Part shown: positions 50,559 through 59,572 of the stretch, piece after piece
Layout: the number at the start of each line of letters is the position of its first letter
Position numbering within the stretch: position 1 is the stretch's first letter
Position numbers and translations under genes: made by a program
Origin: Pseudomonas sp. GM41(2012)
Lineage (GTDB): Bacteria; Pseudomonadota; Gammaproteobacteria; Pseudomonadales; Pseudomonadaceae
DNA: 64,000 nucleotides
Assembly (NCBI RefSeq): GCF_000282315.2
Contig: NZ_AKJN02000006.1
Location: forward strand, 372,001-436,000
Reading direction: 5' to 3'
Notes under the pieces: generated by a model
Database searches by the model: none
What the model was told of the DNA's origin: nothing
Seen by the model: only the letters and a program-made list of their open reading frames with translations

Positions 50559-51166
50559 AAAGCCTGCTGCCGAGCAATAGCACGCAACTGGAGCGCGCTC
50601 TGGAGGCGGCTTTCTACGAGCGAACCATTGTCCCGCTGCGCACCCTGTACAACCCCGACACCTGTCCGGTCCATCTGCTGCCGCATTTGGCGTGGGCGTG
50701 GTCGGTCGATCGCTGGGACTATCGGTGGTCGGAGGCGACCAAGCGCGCGGCGATCAAGGCGTCGTATTACATCCATGCCCGCAAGGGCACCATCGGCGCG
50801 TTGCGCCGGGTGGTCGAGCCCCTGGGCTATCTGGTCGAAATCATCGAGTGGTTCAACACCGTCCCCGAAGGTCCGCCGGGCACCTTTGCACTGAAGGTCG
50901 GTGTGCAGGACACCGGGATCACCGAGGGCATGTATCAGGAGCTGGAGCGCCTGATCGACGACGCCAAGCCCGTGACCCGGCATTTGACCGGTCTCGATAT
51001 CACGCTGGAAACCCGTTTGAACGCCTATGTCGGTATCGCTGTGTATGACGGCGACGAGATCGATGTTTACCCCTGGAACAATCCCGATATTGACGTGGTG
51101 ATTCAGGGCTATCACGGCGTTAGCGAATACACCCTCGACGAATTGGACGTGTACCCCCATGGTTGA
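50555..51166 (+). CDS. Tail protein I
   Basis: A 203-residue protein matching gpI (LPSNSTQLERALEAAFYERT, LPHLAWAWSVDRWDY). It connects the baseplate with tail fibres. The fibre gene starts within its last eight bases. Confidence 0.92.
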   Translation: MKSLLPSNSTQLERALEAAFYERTIVPLRTLYNPDTCPVHLLPHLAWAWSVDRWDYRWSEATKRAAIKASYYIHARKGTIGALRRVVEPLGYLVEIIEWFNTVPEGPPGTFALKVGVQDTGITEGMYQELERLIDDAKPVTRHLTGLDITLETRLNAYVGIAVYDGDEIDVYPWNNPDIDVVIQGYHGVSEYTLDELDVYPHG

Positions 51167-52922
51167 TAAAAACTCTATATTCGGCGGCATGCTCACCATT
51201 CAAGGGGCCGCCAAGAAAACCAACTGCGATGCGCTGGGAATCCCTTGGGAGCCGCGTTACATGCTGATTGGCGATGCCAACGGCACCGACCCAGTGCCAA
51301 ACCCTTCCCAGATAAAGCTGATCAACCAAGTCTATCGGGCTCAAATCAATCAACTGTACGTGTCTCCAACTGATGCCAATGTACTGATTGCCGAGCTGGT
51401 GTTGCCGCCCGACGTGGGCGGCTGGTGGGTTCGTGAACTGGCGCTAGAGGACAAGGACGGCGTGTTTTCCGCGGTCGCCAATGCTGCCCCGAGCTATAAG
51501 CCTCAGTTGGAACAAAATTCCGGGCGTAACCAGGTGGTGCGGATGCACATCATCACCAGCGGCACCGCAAACATTCAGTTGAAGATTGATCCAAGTGTGG
51601 TGCTGGCCACCCGAGCCTACGTCGATCAAAAGGTGTTGGAGGAGCTGGGCAAGCAGGACTTTAAGCACTCGGTACGGGCGGCGACCACCGCCCCTGTGGT
51701 GCTGAGCGGCCTTCAGACCATTGACGGGGTCGCCCTGGTTGCCGGTGATCGCGTGCTGGTGAAAAACCAGGCCGTAGCCAAAGACAACGGTCTTTACGTG
51801 GTGGCTGCGGCGGTTTGGGCGCGTAGCGCGGATGCCGATAGCAGTCTGGAAGTGACGCCCGGGCTGTTTGTGCATGTCGAGCGCGGCACCACCAACGGCG
51901 ACAGCATTTGGCAGCTGGTGACGGATGCGCCGATTGTCCTGGGCGTGACGGATCTGTTGTTTGAAATGGCGGCCGGGCGCACCGGTGTCAATGCCGGCAC
52001 ATACCGCAGTGTGACCGTGGACAAATACGGTCGGGTGGTAGGCGGGACCAACCCGACCACGCTGGCCGGTTATGCGATCACCGACGCCTTCACCAAGACC
52101 GAAACAATCGACTTGATTAACGGCACGAGCCAAATCCCTTTGGTGGAGGTCAACACCTCAAGGCCCTTGGTGGCGAACGAGTTGGGGCTTGTCCTGATTG
52201 ATGCCAGCGCGGGGGCGTTGACGGTTGAGCTGCCCGATGCCAACTCGGCGCTGGGTGTTCGTAGTGTGGTGGTGCGACGGGTCGATAACACCAGCAACCG
52301 GCTGACAATCAGGGCGGCCGGCAGCAACAAAATCAAGTTTCATACCCATCTGAATGCGGCCGGCTATCCATTCTTATACCTGATGGGGGCCGGGGATTAT
52401 TGGCATTTTCGCAGTGATACCAAGGGCAGCTGGATACCGATTGCGCGCCTAGACGGTACGGCACTCGGGCGGCCCGTGTTTGAAACGACGACTGTATTGA
52501 ATCCAGGGGGGCACGTCCCGTTGGGCAATGCCCCCTTTGTTCGTGCCGATTGGCCATGGTTGTGGGACCACGCTCAGCAGTCGGGAATGCTGACTACGGA
52601 AGCCGCTCGCGCGGGTATGGAGGGCGGCTGGACCTCGGGCTATGGCGCGACCACGTTCCGTAGTCCAGATCCGCGCGGTAAATTCTTACGACCCCTTGAC
52701 GAGTCCGCCGGAGTCGACCCTGGTCGCGTAGCCGGTAGCTATAAACTCGATGAGTTAAAGACTCACGCCCACTATTCAGCTTCCACAGGCTACGGCACGC
52801 AGGCGATGGGCGGCGGGAGCATCACCTATGCCACCCCGACTGGTGGCAGCACTGGCGCTACGGGCGGCGCTGAGACGGTCCCGAAAAACATCGCCTATCC
52901 GGGCCGAATTAAAGTGATCTGA
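51159..52922 (+). CDS. Tail fibre protein
   Basis: A 587-residue fibre. The N-terminal domain (about 1-150) is of the phage fibre N-terminal/DUF3751 type that docks on the baseplate (MLTIQGAAKKTNCDA, LPPDVGGWWVRELALEDKDG). A middle repeat-like region follows, with collar-type glycine-rich C-terminal sequence GGSITYATPTGGSTGATGG that likely contacts the host surface. The C-terminal half is the variable part. No invertase or duplicated fibre is seen. Confidence 0.88.
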   Translation: MVDKNSIFGGMLTIQGAAKKTNCDALGIPWEPRYMLIGDANGTDPVPNPSQIKLINQVYRAQINQLYVSPTDANVLIAELVLPPDVGGWWVRELALEDKDGVFSAVANAAPSYKPQLEQNSGRNQVVRMHIITSGTANIQLKIDPSVVLATRAYVDQKVLEELGKQDFKHSVRAATTAPVVLSGLQTIDGVALVAGDRVLVKNQAVAKDNGLYVVAAAVWARSADADSSLEVTPGLFVHVERGTTNGDSIWQLVTDAPIVLGVTDLLFEMAAGRTGVNAGTYRSVTVDKYGRVVGGTNPTTLAGYAITDAFTKTETIDLINGTSQIPLVEVNTSRPLVANELGLVLIDASAGALTVELPDANSALGVRSVVVRRVDNTSNRLTIRAAGSNKIKFHTHLNAAGYPFLYLMGAGDYWHFRSDTKGSWIPIARLDGTALGRPVFETTTVLNPGGHVPLGNAPFVRADWPWLWDHAQQSGMLTTEAARAGMEGGWTSGYGATTFRSPDPRGKFLRPLDESAGVDPGRVAGSYKLDELKTHAHYSASTGYGTQAMGGGSITYATPTGGSTGATGGAETVPKNIAYPGRIKVI

Positions 52923-52929
52923 GGTTCTA

Positions 52930-53484
52930 ATGAATATCTATTTATTTGACCCGCTCGGCATTCTGTCCGGGCCGTTTGAGTTGTCAGCGTTTCCGGAGGT
53001 CCCGGGGTTTGGCCAATATCTGCCGGGCAATACCGTCCAGCTGGAAAATCCTTTGGCCCAGCCCGAGGCTGGCCACGTATGGGCGCTGGTCGAGGGGAAG
53101 CCGCAACAATTGGCCGACTATCGCGGCATGGTTTACCACACGGATACCGGTGCCGAGGATGAGCATGTCGAGCTTGGCGATCTGCCCGAAGGACTGACCG
53201 CCAAACCCTGGCCGGGTCAGTTCTACGTGTGGGCTGGTGGTGACTGGGTTCTGGATGCGGTGGCGCAGATTGCAGCGGCGCAAGCGGGAGAGCGAGCGTG
53301 GCGCAATGCGCAAATTGCGAGCACCGATTATCTGGTCATGCCTGATTACCCGCTAAGCGCCGATCAACGCGCGGAGCTGTATGCCTATCGACAGGCTCTG
53401 CGCAACTGGCCGGAAGCCGGGCAGTTCCCGGATCAAAAAGACCGACCGGTGTCGCCGAGTTGGATCGCCGACCAACCCAAATAA
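52930..53484 (+). CDS. Tail fibre assembly chaperone (Tfa-like)
   Basis: A 184-residue protein following the fibre gene. The N-terminal part (LFDPLGILSGPFELSAFPEV) and the C-terminal helical block (DYPLSADQRAELYAYRQALR) fit Tfa-type chaperones that fold and trimerise the fibre. A strong terminator follows (53486-53513). Confidence 0.8.
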   Translation: MNIYLFDPLGILSGPFELSAFPEVPGFGQYLPGNTVQLENPLAQPEAGHVWALVEGKPQQLADYRGMVYHTDTGAEDEHVELGDLPEGLTAKPWPGQFYVWAGGDWVLDAVAQIAAAQAGERAWRNAQIASTDYLVMPDYPLSADQRAELYAYRQALRNWPEAGQFPDQKDRPVSPSWIADQPK

Positions 53485-53485
53485 A

Positions 53486-53513
53486 CGCCCCGCACTGACG
53501 GGGCGTTTTCTTT
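53486..53513 (+). terminator. Rho-independent terminator after the fibre chaperone
   Basis: CGCCCCG / CGGGGCG stem with a six-base loop and TTTTCTTTT. It ends the baseplate-fibre block before the sheath genes. Confidence 0.75.
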
Positions 53514-53543
53514 TCCATTACGCGTAACACGAATATCCCTGAC

Positions 53544-53567
53544 AGCCTCGCTTATGTGGGGCTTTTT
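53544..53567 (+). terminator. Terminator-like hairpin ahead of the sheath gene
   Basis: AGCCTC pairs imperfectly with GGGGCT over an eight-base loop, followed by T residues and CTGGAG, the sheath ribosome-binding site. It has the same layout as the other module joints. Confidence 0.5.
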
Positions 53568-53588
53568 CGTTTCTGGAGATTGAGCCTT

Positions 53589-54755
53589 ATGAGTTTCTTT
53601 CACGGCGTCACCACTTCGTTGATCGACAACGGCGCACGGACTATTTCGCTGCCGTCGTCGTCGATCATCGGCCTGTGCGACACCTTCACCCCGGGCCTGC
53701 TCGGCGGCGGTACGGCCAAGGCCGGCGAGCTGGTGTTACTCACGTCCGAGCGCGAAGCCATTGCCGCGTTCGGCCCTGACTCGGCGATCACCAAGGCCGC
53801 CCAGGCGATCTACGTGCGCGCCAAAGCGGTGATCGTCGCGATCGGCGTGCCCAAGCTGGAAGACGCGGCGCTGCAAACGTCCGCCATTATTGGTGGGGTG
53901 CTGGCTGGTGGTCAGCGTACCGGCCTGCATGCGCTGCTGGACGGCAAGAGCAAGCACAACGCCCAGCCCAAGCTGTTGATCGCCCCGGGGCATTCGTCGA
54001 CCCAGGCCGTGGCCACTGCCATGGATGCCCTGGCCGCCAAGTTGCGCGCGATGGCCATCCTCGACGGCCCGAACACCACCGATGAAGCGGCCCTGGCCTA
54101 CGCCCTGGAGTTCGGCAGCAAGCGTCTGTACATGGTCGATCCCGGCGTCAAGTACTGGGACTCGGTATTGAGCGCAACCATCGACGCGCCGGGTTCGGCC
54201 TGGGTGGCGGGCCTGTTTGCCTGGACCGACGCCACATACGGCTACTGGGCATCGCCGTCGAACAAAGAATTTGTCGGCATCACCGGCACCACGCGTCCGA
54301 TCGAGTACCTGGACGGCGACGAAACTTGCCGGGCCAACCTGCTGAATAACGCGAACATCGCGACGATCATTCGGGACGGCGGCTATCGCCTGTGGGGCAA
54401 CCGCACGCTGTCCAGCGATCCGAAATGGGCGTTCGTCACCCGGGTGCGGACCTGCGACATCCTCATGGATGCGATCCAGGCCGGACACAAGTGGGCGGTC
54501 GATCGCTCGATCACCAAGACCTACGTACAGGACGTGACGACTGGGCTTCAGGCGTTTATGGCGGACCAGAAGAACGCCGGCGCGGTGATCAACTTCGAAG
54601 TCTACGCCGACACGGAGCGGAACACGGCCAGCCAAATCGAGCAGGGCAAAGTGTTCTGGCGCATCCGCTTCACCGACGTGCCGCCAGCCGAAAACCCGAA
54701 TTTCCTCATTGAAGTCACCAACGAATGGTTGACCGAAGTTCTTGAAACCGCCTAA
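53589..54755 (+). CDS. Contractile tail sheath protein
   Basis: A 388-residue sheath protein of the P2 FI family (FFHGVTTSLIDNGARTISLP, WVAGLFAWTDATYGYWASPS). Its presence makes this a contractile-tailed phage. ATG 53589 follows the hairpin and GGAG; the frame is open 11 codons upstream. Confidence 0.93.
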   Translation: MSFFHGVTTSLIDNGARTISLPSSSIIGLCDTFTPGLLGGGTAKAGELVLLTSEREAIAAFGPDSAITKAAQAIYVRAKAVIVAIGVPKLEDAALQTSAIIGGVLAGGQRTGLHALLDGKSKHNAQPKLLIAPGHSSTQAVATAMDALAAKLRAMAILDGPNTTDEAALAYALEFGSKRLYMVDPGVKYWDSVLSATIDAPGSAWVAGLFAWTDATYGYWASPSNKEFVGITGTTRPIEYLDGDETCRANLLNNANIATIIRDGGYRLWGNRTLSSDPKWAFVTRVRTCDILMDAIQAGHKWAVDRSITKTYVQDVTTGLQAFMADQKNAGAVINFEVYADTERNTASQIEQGKVFWRIRFTDVPPAENPNFLIEVTNEWLTEVLETA

Positions 54756-54767
54756 GGGGGCCGCTCA

Positions 54768-55271
54768 ATGATTCCTCAAGTTCTCTCCAACATGAACGCG
54801 TTTGTCGACGGTGTGAGTTTCGCCGGCGACGTGCCCACCCTGTCGCTGCCCAAGCTGACGCAAAAGACCGACGACTATCAGGGCGGCGGCATGTCCGCAC
54901 CGATCGAAATGGGCATGGGCCTGGAAAAACTGGAAGCGGCATTTACCACCAACGGCGTGCGCCGTGAGTCGCTGAAGTACTTCGGTCTGGCCGATCAGAC
55001 CGCTTGCACCATCGTGTTTCGGGGCGCTTTCAAGGGCCTGAAAGGCGCGATCACGCCGGTGGTGGTCACCCTGCGCGGCGGCATCAAAGAGGTCGACATG
55101 GGCGACTGGAAACCGGGCGACAAGGCGGAAATCAAGCATGCGATCAAGGGCATTTATTACAAGCTCGAAATCGACGGGCGCGTGATGTACGAGATCGACC
55201 CGCTCAACATGATTCAGGTGGTCGACGGTGTCGATCAACTGGCGGCAGAACGCTCGGCCATCGGCCTCTAA
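54768..55271 (+). CDS. Tail tube protein
   Basis: A 167-residue P2 FII-type tube protein (MIPQVLSNMNAFVDGVSFAG, LRGGIKEVDMGDWKPGD). It forms the inner channel around which the sheath contracts. It follows the sheath by 12 bases. Confidence 0.93.
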   Translation: MIPQVLSNMNAFVDGVSFAGDVPTLSLPKLTQKTDDYQGGGMSAPIEMGMGLEKLEAAFTTNGVRRESLKYFGLADQTACTIVFRGAFKGLKGAITPVVVTLRGGIKEVDMGDWKPGDKAEIKHAIKGIYYKLEIDGRVMYEIDPLNMIQVVDGVDQLAAERSAIGL

Positions 55272-55283
55272 GGACTACAGAAC

Positions 55284-55604
55284 ATGACTCAAGTAAGCCA
55301 AGACAGCACCGTCCCAGCTTTGCCGAAGTGGCTGAAGCTGGCCGATGAGGGCGTTACCGTAACGCTCAAATACAGCACCGTGATCAGCGGCGTCATGACC
55401 GATGCCCTGACCATTCGCGCGCCCAGCATGAAGGACTGGCGCGCCTCCAAGATCGCCAGCAACGGCGACTATGAAAAACAGGAACTGTCGTTGTTCAGCA
55501 GCCTGACCGGGCTGTCTGAGGAGGAGCTGCTGACCTTGAAATATAAGGACTACCAGCGCCTTTCGGCGGGCTATTTTCGCCTGGTCGACGAAGACGACGT
55601 TTAA
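55284..55604 (+). CDS. Tail assembly chaperone, short product (gpE / Mu gp41-like)
   Basis: A 106-residue protein (WLKLADEGVTVTLKYSTVIS, LTIRAPSMKDWRASKIASNG) of the phage tail assembly chaperone group. Genes in this position are known to produce a second, longer product by programmed frameshift, and an open +1 frame continues from inside this gene to 55716. Confidence 0.82.
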   Translation: MTQVSQDSTVPALPKWLKLADEGVTVTLKYSTVISGVMTDALTIRAPSMKDWRASKIASNGDYEKQELSLFSSLTGLSEEELLTLKYKDYQRLSAGYFRLVDEDDV

Positions 55605-55716
55605 CGCCGTCACGCTCAGGGACACGGCCCAGCGCTTGGCAAAAGAGACGGGGTTCTCTGCTGCCGAGATCGAGGCTATGCCCTTTGATCAGATGCTGTG
55701 GTGGCTCACGGATTGA
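55605..55716 (+). CDS. E'-type frameshift extension of the tail assembly chaperone
   Basis: After the short product stop at 55604, the +1 (equivalent to -2) frame stays open to a TGA at 55714-55716 and encodes RDTAQRLAKETGFSAAEIEA then MPFDQMLWWLTD, typical of P2 gpE'-like tails. That frame is open back to about 55540, with no initiation codon at its start, so the segment is best read as the distal part of a frameshifted fusion. The exact slip site is not resolved; TTT-C at 55573-55580 is one candidate. Confidence 0.7.
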
Positions 55717-55752
55717 GCCGCCTTTGAACTCCCCGACGTATAGGGCACGCAC

Positions 55753-58419
55753 ATGGCGAATAAACTCGCGCTCGGCCTGGTCATTGGCGGGGCGGTCAGC
55801 TCCACGGTGGGCTCGGCGTTCAAGGATGTCACCAGCCGCATCAAGCGGCTGGAGGCGGAAGGCAAAAAAGCCCGGGTGCTGGAAAAGACCATTGGCGACA
55901 CCATGCGGTTGCGCGATGAGTGGCGCAAGGCGCACATGGCGGGCGAGAAGGGTGCCAGCGCCCTGCTGAAACAGCTTGAGGGCAATATCAGCAGCCTGAA
56001 AAAGCAAGGTGTGGAAGTTCACAATCTGACCAAGGCTTACACGGCCATGGGGCAGGCGGCGAACAAGGCCGAGCGGAAGGCCAAGGGTCACCAGCAGCTC
56101 GACGAGGGCAAGCAGAAACTCAAAGGCAGCGTTGGCCAGGCGGTGGCCGCTACGGCGGCGATGGCGATTCCGACCAAGGTCAGCGCGGACTATGGCGCGA
56201 TCATTCGTGACATTGCGATCAAGTCGAACATTGCCAACAAGCCCGAAGAGGCGCAGCTGTCGAGGAAGATTGTCGACACCTCGCGTGACACCGGCATGGC
56301 GCGCAATCAGGTGGCCGAGGTGGTCAACGCCCTGGTAGGGGCGGGCATGGAGCTGGACAAGGCCCTGCAATACGCCCCGACTGCCGCCAAGTTCGTCGTC
56401 GGGCAGGGCTCGGACGGTGGCGAAACGGCGCGCATGATCAACGCCCTGGGCCAGAACGCCAAAATCACCGATCCGGCGATCATGCAAAAGGCTCTGGAAG
56501 CGATCGCGTATCAGGGGCAGGCAGGCAGTTTTGAAGCGGCCGACATGGCCCGTTGGTTTCCCGAGCTATTGGCGAACATGGGCGCTCTGAAAATCACCGG
56601 GATGGATTCGGTCACACAACTGGGTTCGATGCTTCAGGTGCAGATGAAGACCGCTGGCGGCGCAGATGAAGCAGCCAACAACCTGAAAAACTGGATGGGC
56701 AAGATCGGTTCCGGCGACACGGTCGAGGCCTACAAAAAGGCCGGTATCGACTATCAGGCGTCGATGAATACCGGCCTGCAGAATGGCAAGTCCACGTTGG
56801 AATCCAGCTTTGAGCTGGCGCAAAAATACATCGCGGCGACCGACCCGAAGAAGGCCGCCGCGATGGCCGAGGCCACGGCCAACATCAGCCAGGAGACTGA
56901 CCCGGAAAAGGCTAAGGCCATGATCACGGCGTTAGAGGAAGCCTTGCGCACCGGCGACTTGTTTGCCGACATGCAGGTCAAGGCGGCGTTGACTGCTTAC
57001 ATGCAGAACAAGGAGCTGTACGCCAATCTCAAAAAGGACTCGGCGAATGCCACCGGGATCTTGGATAAGAACCTGGAGGAGCGCCGGCAGTCGTCGGCGC
57101 AGAAATGGTCGGAAATGGCGCAAGGCACGGACGACGCCATGCGCGCGATCGGAGACGCGTTCCGCCCGGTTACGGACAAGGTGGCCGACGGGCTGACCTA
57201 TGTCGCCAAAGGGCTGAGCAAGCTGTCGGACGAATCGCCTAGAGTGGTGACCGGCATCGGCGCGGCCGTGGCGGCGGTGATCGCCTTTCAGGGCGCCATG
57301 AGTACCTTCAAGATCGCCAAGGGCTTGCTGAACATCGGGCGCGGCTCGCTGATGGGTAATCCGAACATCCCGCAGAAGGTCATTGTGGTAGGTGGCGGTG
57401 GCGGTGGGCTGGATGCTGGCGACTTCGATGCCGAAGGCAGGAATGGCAAGCAAGGCAAGAAGGGTGGGCGGGGTGGTGGTCGAAGTGGCGGCGGTGGTCG
57501 AGGTCGCGGTGTCGGCTCGGCTGTCAAAGGCGCAGCGGTGGTCGCGGTGGTGGATGCCGGTTTTAAGGCCTACGACACTTATCAGAACGCCGAAACGCGA
57601 GACGAGAAGGCCGAAGGTTATGGCGCGGCCGCCGGTGGTTTGGCGGGAACGTTGTCCGGGGCTGCGGCTGGGGCCGCGCTCGGCACGATGCTTCTGCCGG
57701 TCATTGGTACCGCTGTTGGCGGCCTGATCGGCGGTGTTCTCGGCAATATGGGCGGTGACGCCTTGGGTGGCTACCTCGGTAAGTCGGCATTTGGTACGCC
57801 TGACGCGCTGAAGCGGATGCCGGCGGCCGGGCCGCTGATGATGGCTGCGGCCGGCAAGGACATCCCGCCGGTATTGGGCGGAATTTCCCGGTCATTCGCA
57901 CCCTCGACCACCGGGCCGTTGATGCTGACCCATCCCGGCAAAGGCGCTGGGCCCGGGGCGAGCGTCGCGGCTACGGCGGCAGCGGCGGCGCCCGTCATGC
58001 CAGCGCCGCCGGTGTCGTATGACCCGCGCGACCTGGAGTCGAAAGACGCCATGTTGCTGCCGCACTTTGCCAACAAGGTGCGCTTTCCGGGTTCTGAGCT
58101 GCGTCGACCCAAGGTCATTAAGTCGGGTTTGGAAGATCCCGCCCCGCAACCGGGTGACGCCGCGAAAGCCATGATGTTGCCCCCGGCCAGTGCGGACGCG
58201 GCGGCCGGGGCACTGGTCAAGCCGATGGCGGCGAAAGCGGAGGCGGCCAAGGTCGAGTCGAACGTAGCGATTCAGGCGCCGTTCTCGCTGACGGTCAACG
58301 GCGACGTGAAGGATGGCAATCAGCTTTTTGCGCAGATCAAGCCGCAGCTCGATCAGTACTATCGCGACATGGCCAAGCAGGTGGGGAGCGCTCAACTGTT
58401 TGACGCGCCGCACGTTTAA
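55753..58419 (+). CDS. Tail tape measure protein
   Basis: An 888-residue tape measure protein. The N-terminal 120 residues are coiled coil. A TP901-type phage tail domain follows (GMELDKALQYAPTAAKFVVG, QGQAGSFEAADMARWFPEL). A glycine- and arginine-rich linker lies at about 540-590. Glycine/alanine-rich membrane segments with GALGTML-type repeats follow. Length sets tail length. It starts with an ATG 36 bases after the E' stop. Confidence 0.93.
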   Translation: MANKLALGLVIGGAVSSTVGSAFKDVTSRIKRLEAEGKKARVLEKTIGDTMRLRDEWRKAHMAGEKGASALLKQLEGNISSLKKQGVEVHNLTKAYTAMGQAANKAERKAKGHQQLDEGKQKLKGSVGQAVAATAAMAIPTKVSADYGAIIRDIAIKSNIANKPEEAQLSRKIVDTSRDTGMARNQVAEVVNALVGAGMELDKALQYAPTAAKFVVGQGSDGGETARMINALGQNAKITDPAIMQKALEAIAYQGQAGSFEAADMARWFPELLANMGALKITGMDSVTQLGSMLQVQMKTAGGADEAANNLKNWMGKIGSGDTVEAYKKAGIDYQASMNTGLQNGKSTLESSFELAQKYIAATDPKKAAAMAEATANISQETDPEKAKAMITALEEALRTGDLFADMQVKAALTAYMQNKELYANLKKDSANATGILDKNLEERRQSSAQKWSEMAQGTDDAMRAIGDAFRPVTDKVADGLTYVAKGLSKLSDESPRVVTGIGAAVAAVIAFQGAMSTFKIAKGLLNIGRGSLMGNPNIPQKVIVVGGGGGGLDAGDFDAEGRNGKQGKKGGRGGGRSGGGGRGRGVGSAVKGAAVVAVVDAGFKAYDTYQNAETRDEKAEGYGAAAGGLAGTLSGAAAGAALGTMLLPVIGTAVGGLIGGVLGNMGGDALGGYLGKSAFGTPDALKRMPAAGPLMMAAAGKDIPPVLGGISRSFAPSTTGPLMLTHPGKGAGPGASVAATAAAAAPVMPAPPVSYDPRDLESKDAMLLPHFANKVRFPGSELRRPKVIKSGLEDPAPQPGDAAKAMMLPPASADAAAGALVKPMAAKAEAAKVESNVAIQAPFSLTVNGDVKDGNQLFAQIKPQLDQYYRDMAKQVGSAQLFDAPHV

Positions 58420-58431
58420 TCGGGAGGGCAT

Positions 58432-59292
58432 ATGTCTGATCAAAACAAGACCGCATTGCAGCGATTACAGTCGGGGCTGGGTTTCCTGGCCTCGGCCGGG
58501 GAAACCGGGCGGCGCAGCCTGGACGGCATGTTGGGGCCAGTGAATGGTGCGATCGGGGAAATCACCGGCGCCGCGTCCGAGCTGGAGGGGCTGCCCTTTG
58601 TCGGGCCGGCGGTCGGCGCCCAGCTTCAGCGCGTCATGCGTGGGGTGAATGCCGCTCAGGCCCAGGTCGGGAAAGTGGTGGCCATGTACGGCACGGCCAC
58701 CCGGGCGCTGTCGCAAATTGATGAGCGCATGGGCGTGCTGAAGGAGCAGGCGGGCAAGGCGGCGACGGCGATCGGCAAGATCGCCGGCAAGGTCAGCCCG
58801 GCGCTGGCCAACATTGTGCCCACGGGGGCGTTTGCCACGGACCAGACGCCGGCACCGGAGGCGGTGAAACCGTTCCCGCACCTGCTGATCATCCAGCCGC
58901 AAGATCCCAAGGCGCAGCCGTACTTCTTCAACCTCGACACGGCGGCCTTTGACGAACTGCGGCGCTCGACCGAATTCCGCTGGGCCTCCCAGGAACGTCT
59001 GTCGCGGCGACCGGCGCAGCAAGGTGTAGGCATGGGGGACGAAAAGATCACGCTCAAGGGCGCGATTTTCCCCGGCTTCAAGGGCGGTCTGAAGCAGCTC
59101 GACACCCTGCGCGCACTCGGCGCCCAGCTCAAGCCGCTGACCCTGACCACGGGTTATGGCGACGTGCTGGGCACCTGGTGCCTGAAAAGCATCGAGGAAG
59201 AACAAAGCTCGCTGATGCAAGGCGGGATCCCGCGTAAACAAGGGTTCACTCTGGAGTTTGGGCACTATGGCGACGACATGCAGAACGTCTGA
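58432..59292 (+). CDS. Tail protein U with long N-terminal extension
   Basis: A 286-residue protein. Its C-terminal 140 residues are gpU-like (FRWASQERLSRRPAQQGVG, FKGGLKQLDTLRALGAQLKP, GGIPRKQGFTLEFGHYGDD). Its first 140 residues are an extra alanine/glycine-rich, helical segment not found in the short P2 gpU. The extension may interact with the tape measure. The end overlaps gene X. Confidence 0.8.
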   Translation: MSDQNKTALQRLQSGLGFLASAGETGRRSLDGMLGPVNGAIGEITGAASELEGLPFVGPAVGAQLQRVMRGVNAAQAQVGKVVAMYGTATRALSQIDERMGVLKEQAGKAATAIGKIAGKVSPALANIVPTGAFATDQTPAPEAVKPFPHLLIIQPQDPKAQPYFFNLDTAAFDELRRSTEFRWASQERLSRRPAQQGVGMGDEKITLKGAIFPGFKGGLKQLDTLRALGAQLKPLTLTTGYGDVLGTWCLKSIEEEQSSLMQGGIPRKQGFTLEFGHYGDDMQNV

Positions 59293-59473
59293 TGGGGATC
59301 TGCTGGACACCATCTGCCATAACTTCTATGGCCACCTCAACGGCAGCGTGGAAGCGGTACTCGATGCCAATCAGGGGCTGGCCGAAGAGGCGCAGCCCTA
59401 TCGCGACGGTGTGGTTATCGTGCTGCCGGATCTGGCGCCGCCGGCTCAGGAGCAGGTGACCTTGTGGGACTGA
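59267..59473 (+). CDS. Tail protein X (LysM-like)
   Basis: A 68-residue gpX-type protein (RTSDGDLLDTICHNFYGHLN) with a LysM-like fold, which may bind peptidoglycan or assist baseplate assembly. ATG 59267 fits the family start; it overlaps gene U by 26 bases. Confidence 0.88.
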   Translation: MATTCRTSDGDLLDTICHNFYGHLNGSVEAVLDANQGLAEEAQPYRDGVVIVLPDLAPPAQEQVTLWD

Positions 59474-59537
59474 TGCCGTCCGGAGTATTCGCCGGCGAAT
59501 GATCGCGTTACGCGTAACGAACCGTGACTACCTTGAG

Positions 59538-59560
59538 CCCGCCTTGTGCGGGTTTTCTTT
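59538..59560 (+). terminator. Terminator-like hairpin ahead of gene D
   Basis: CCCGC / GCGGG stem with loop CTTGT, T-rich tail, then TGGAAG and the D start. It is almost identical in form to the 45926 hairpin. Confidence 0.65.
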
Positions 59561-59572
59561 TGGAAGCAATCC

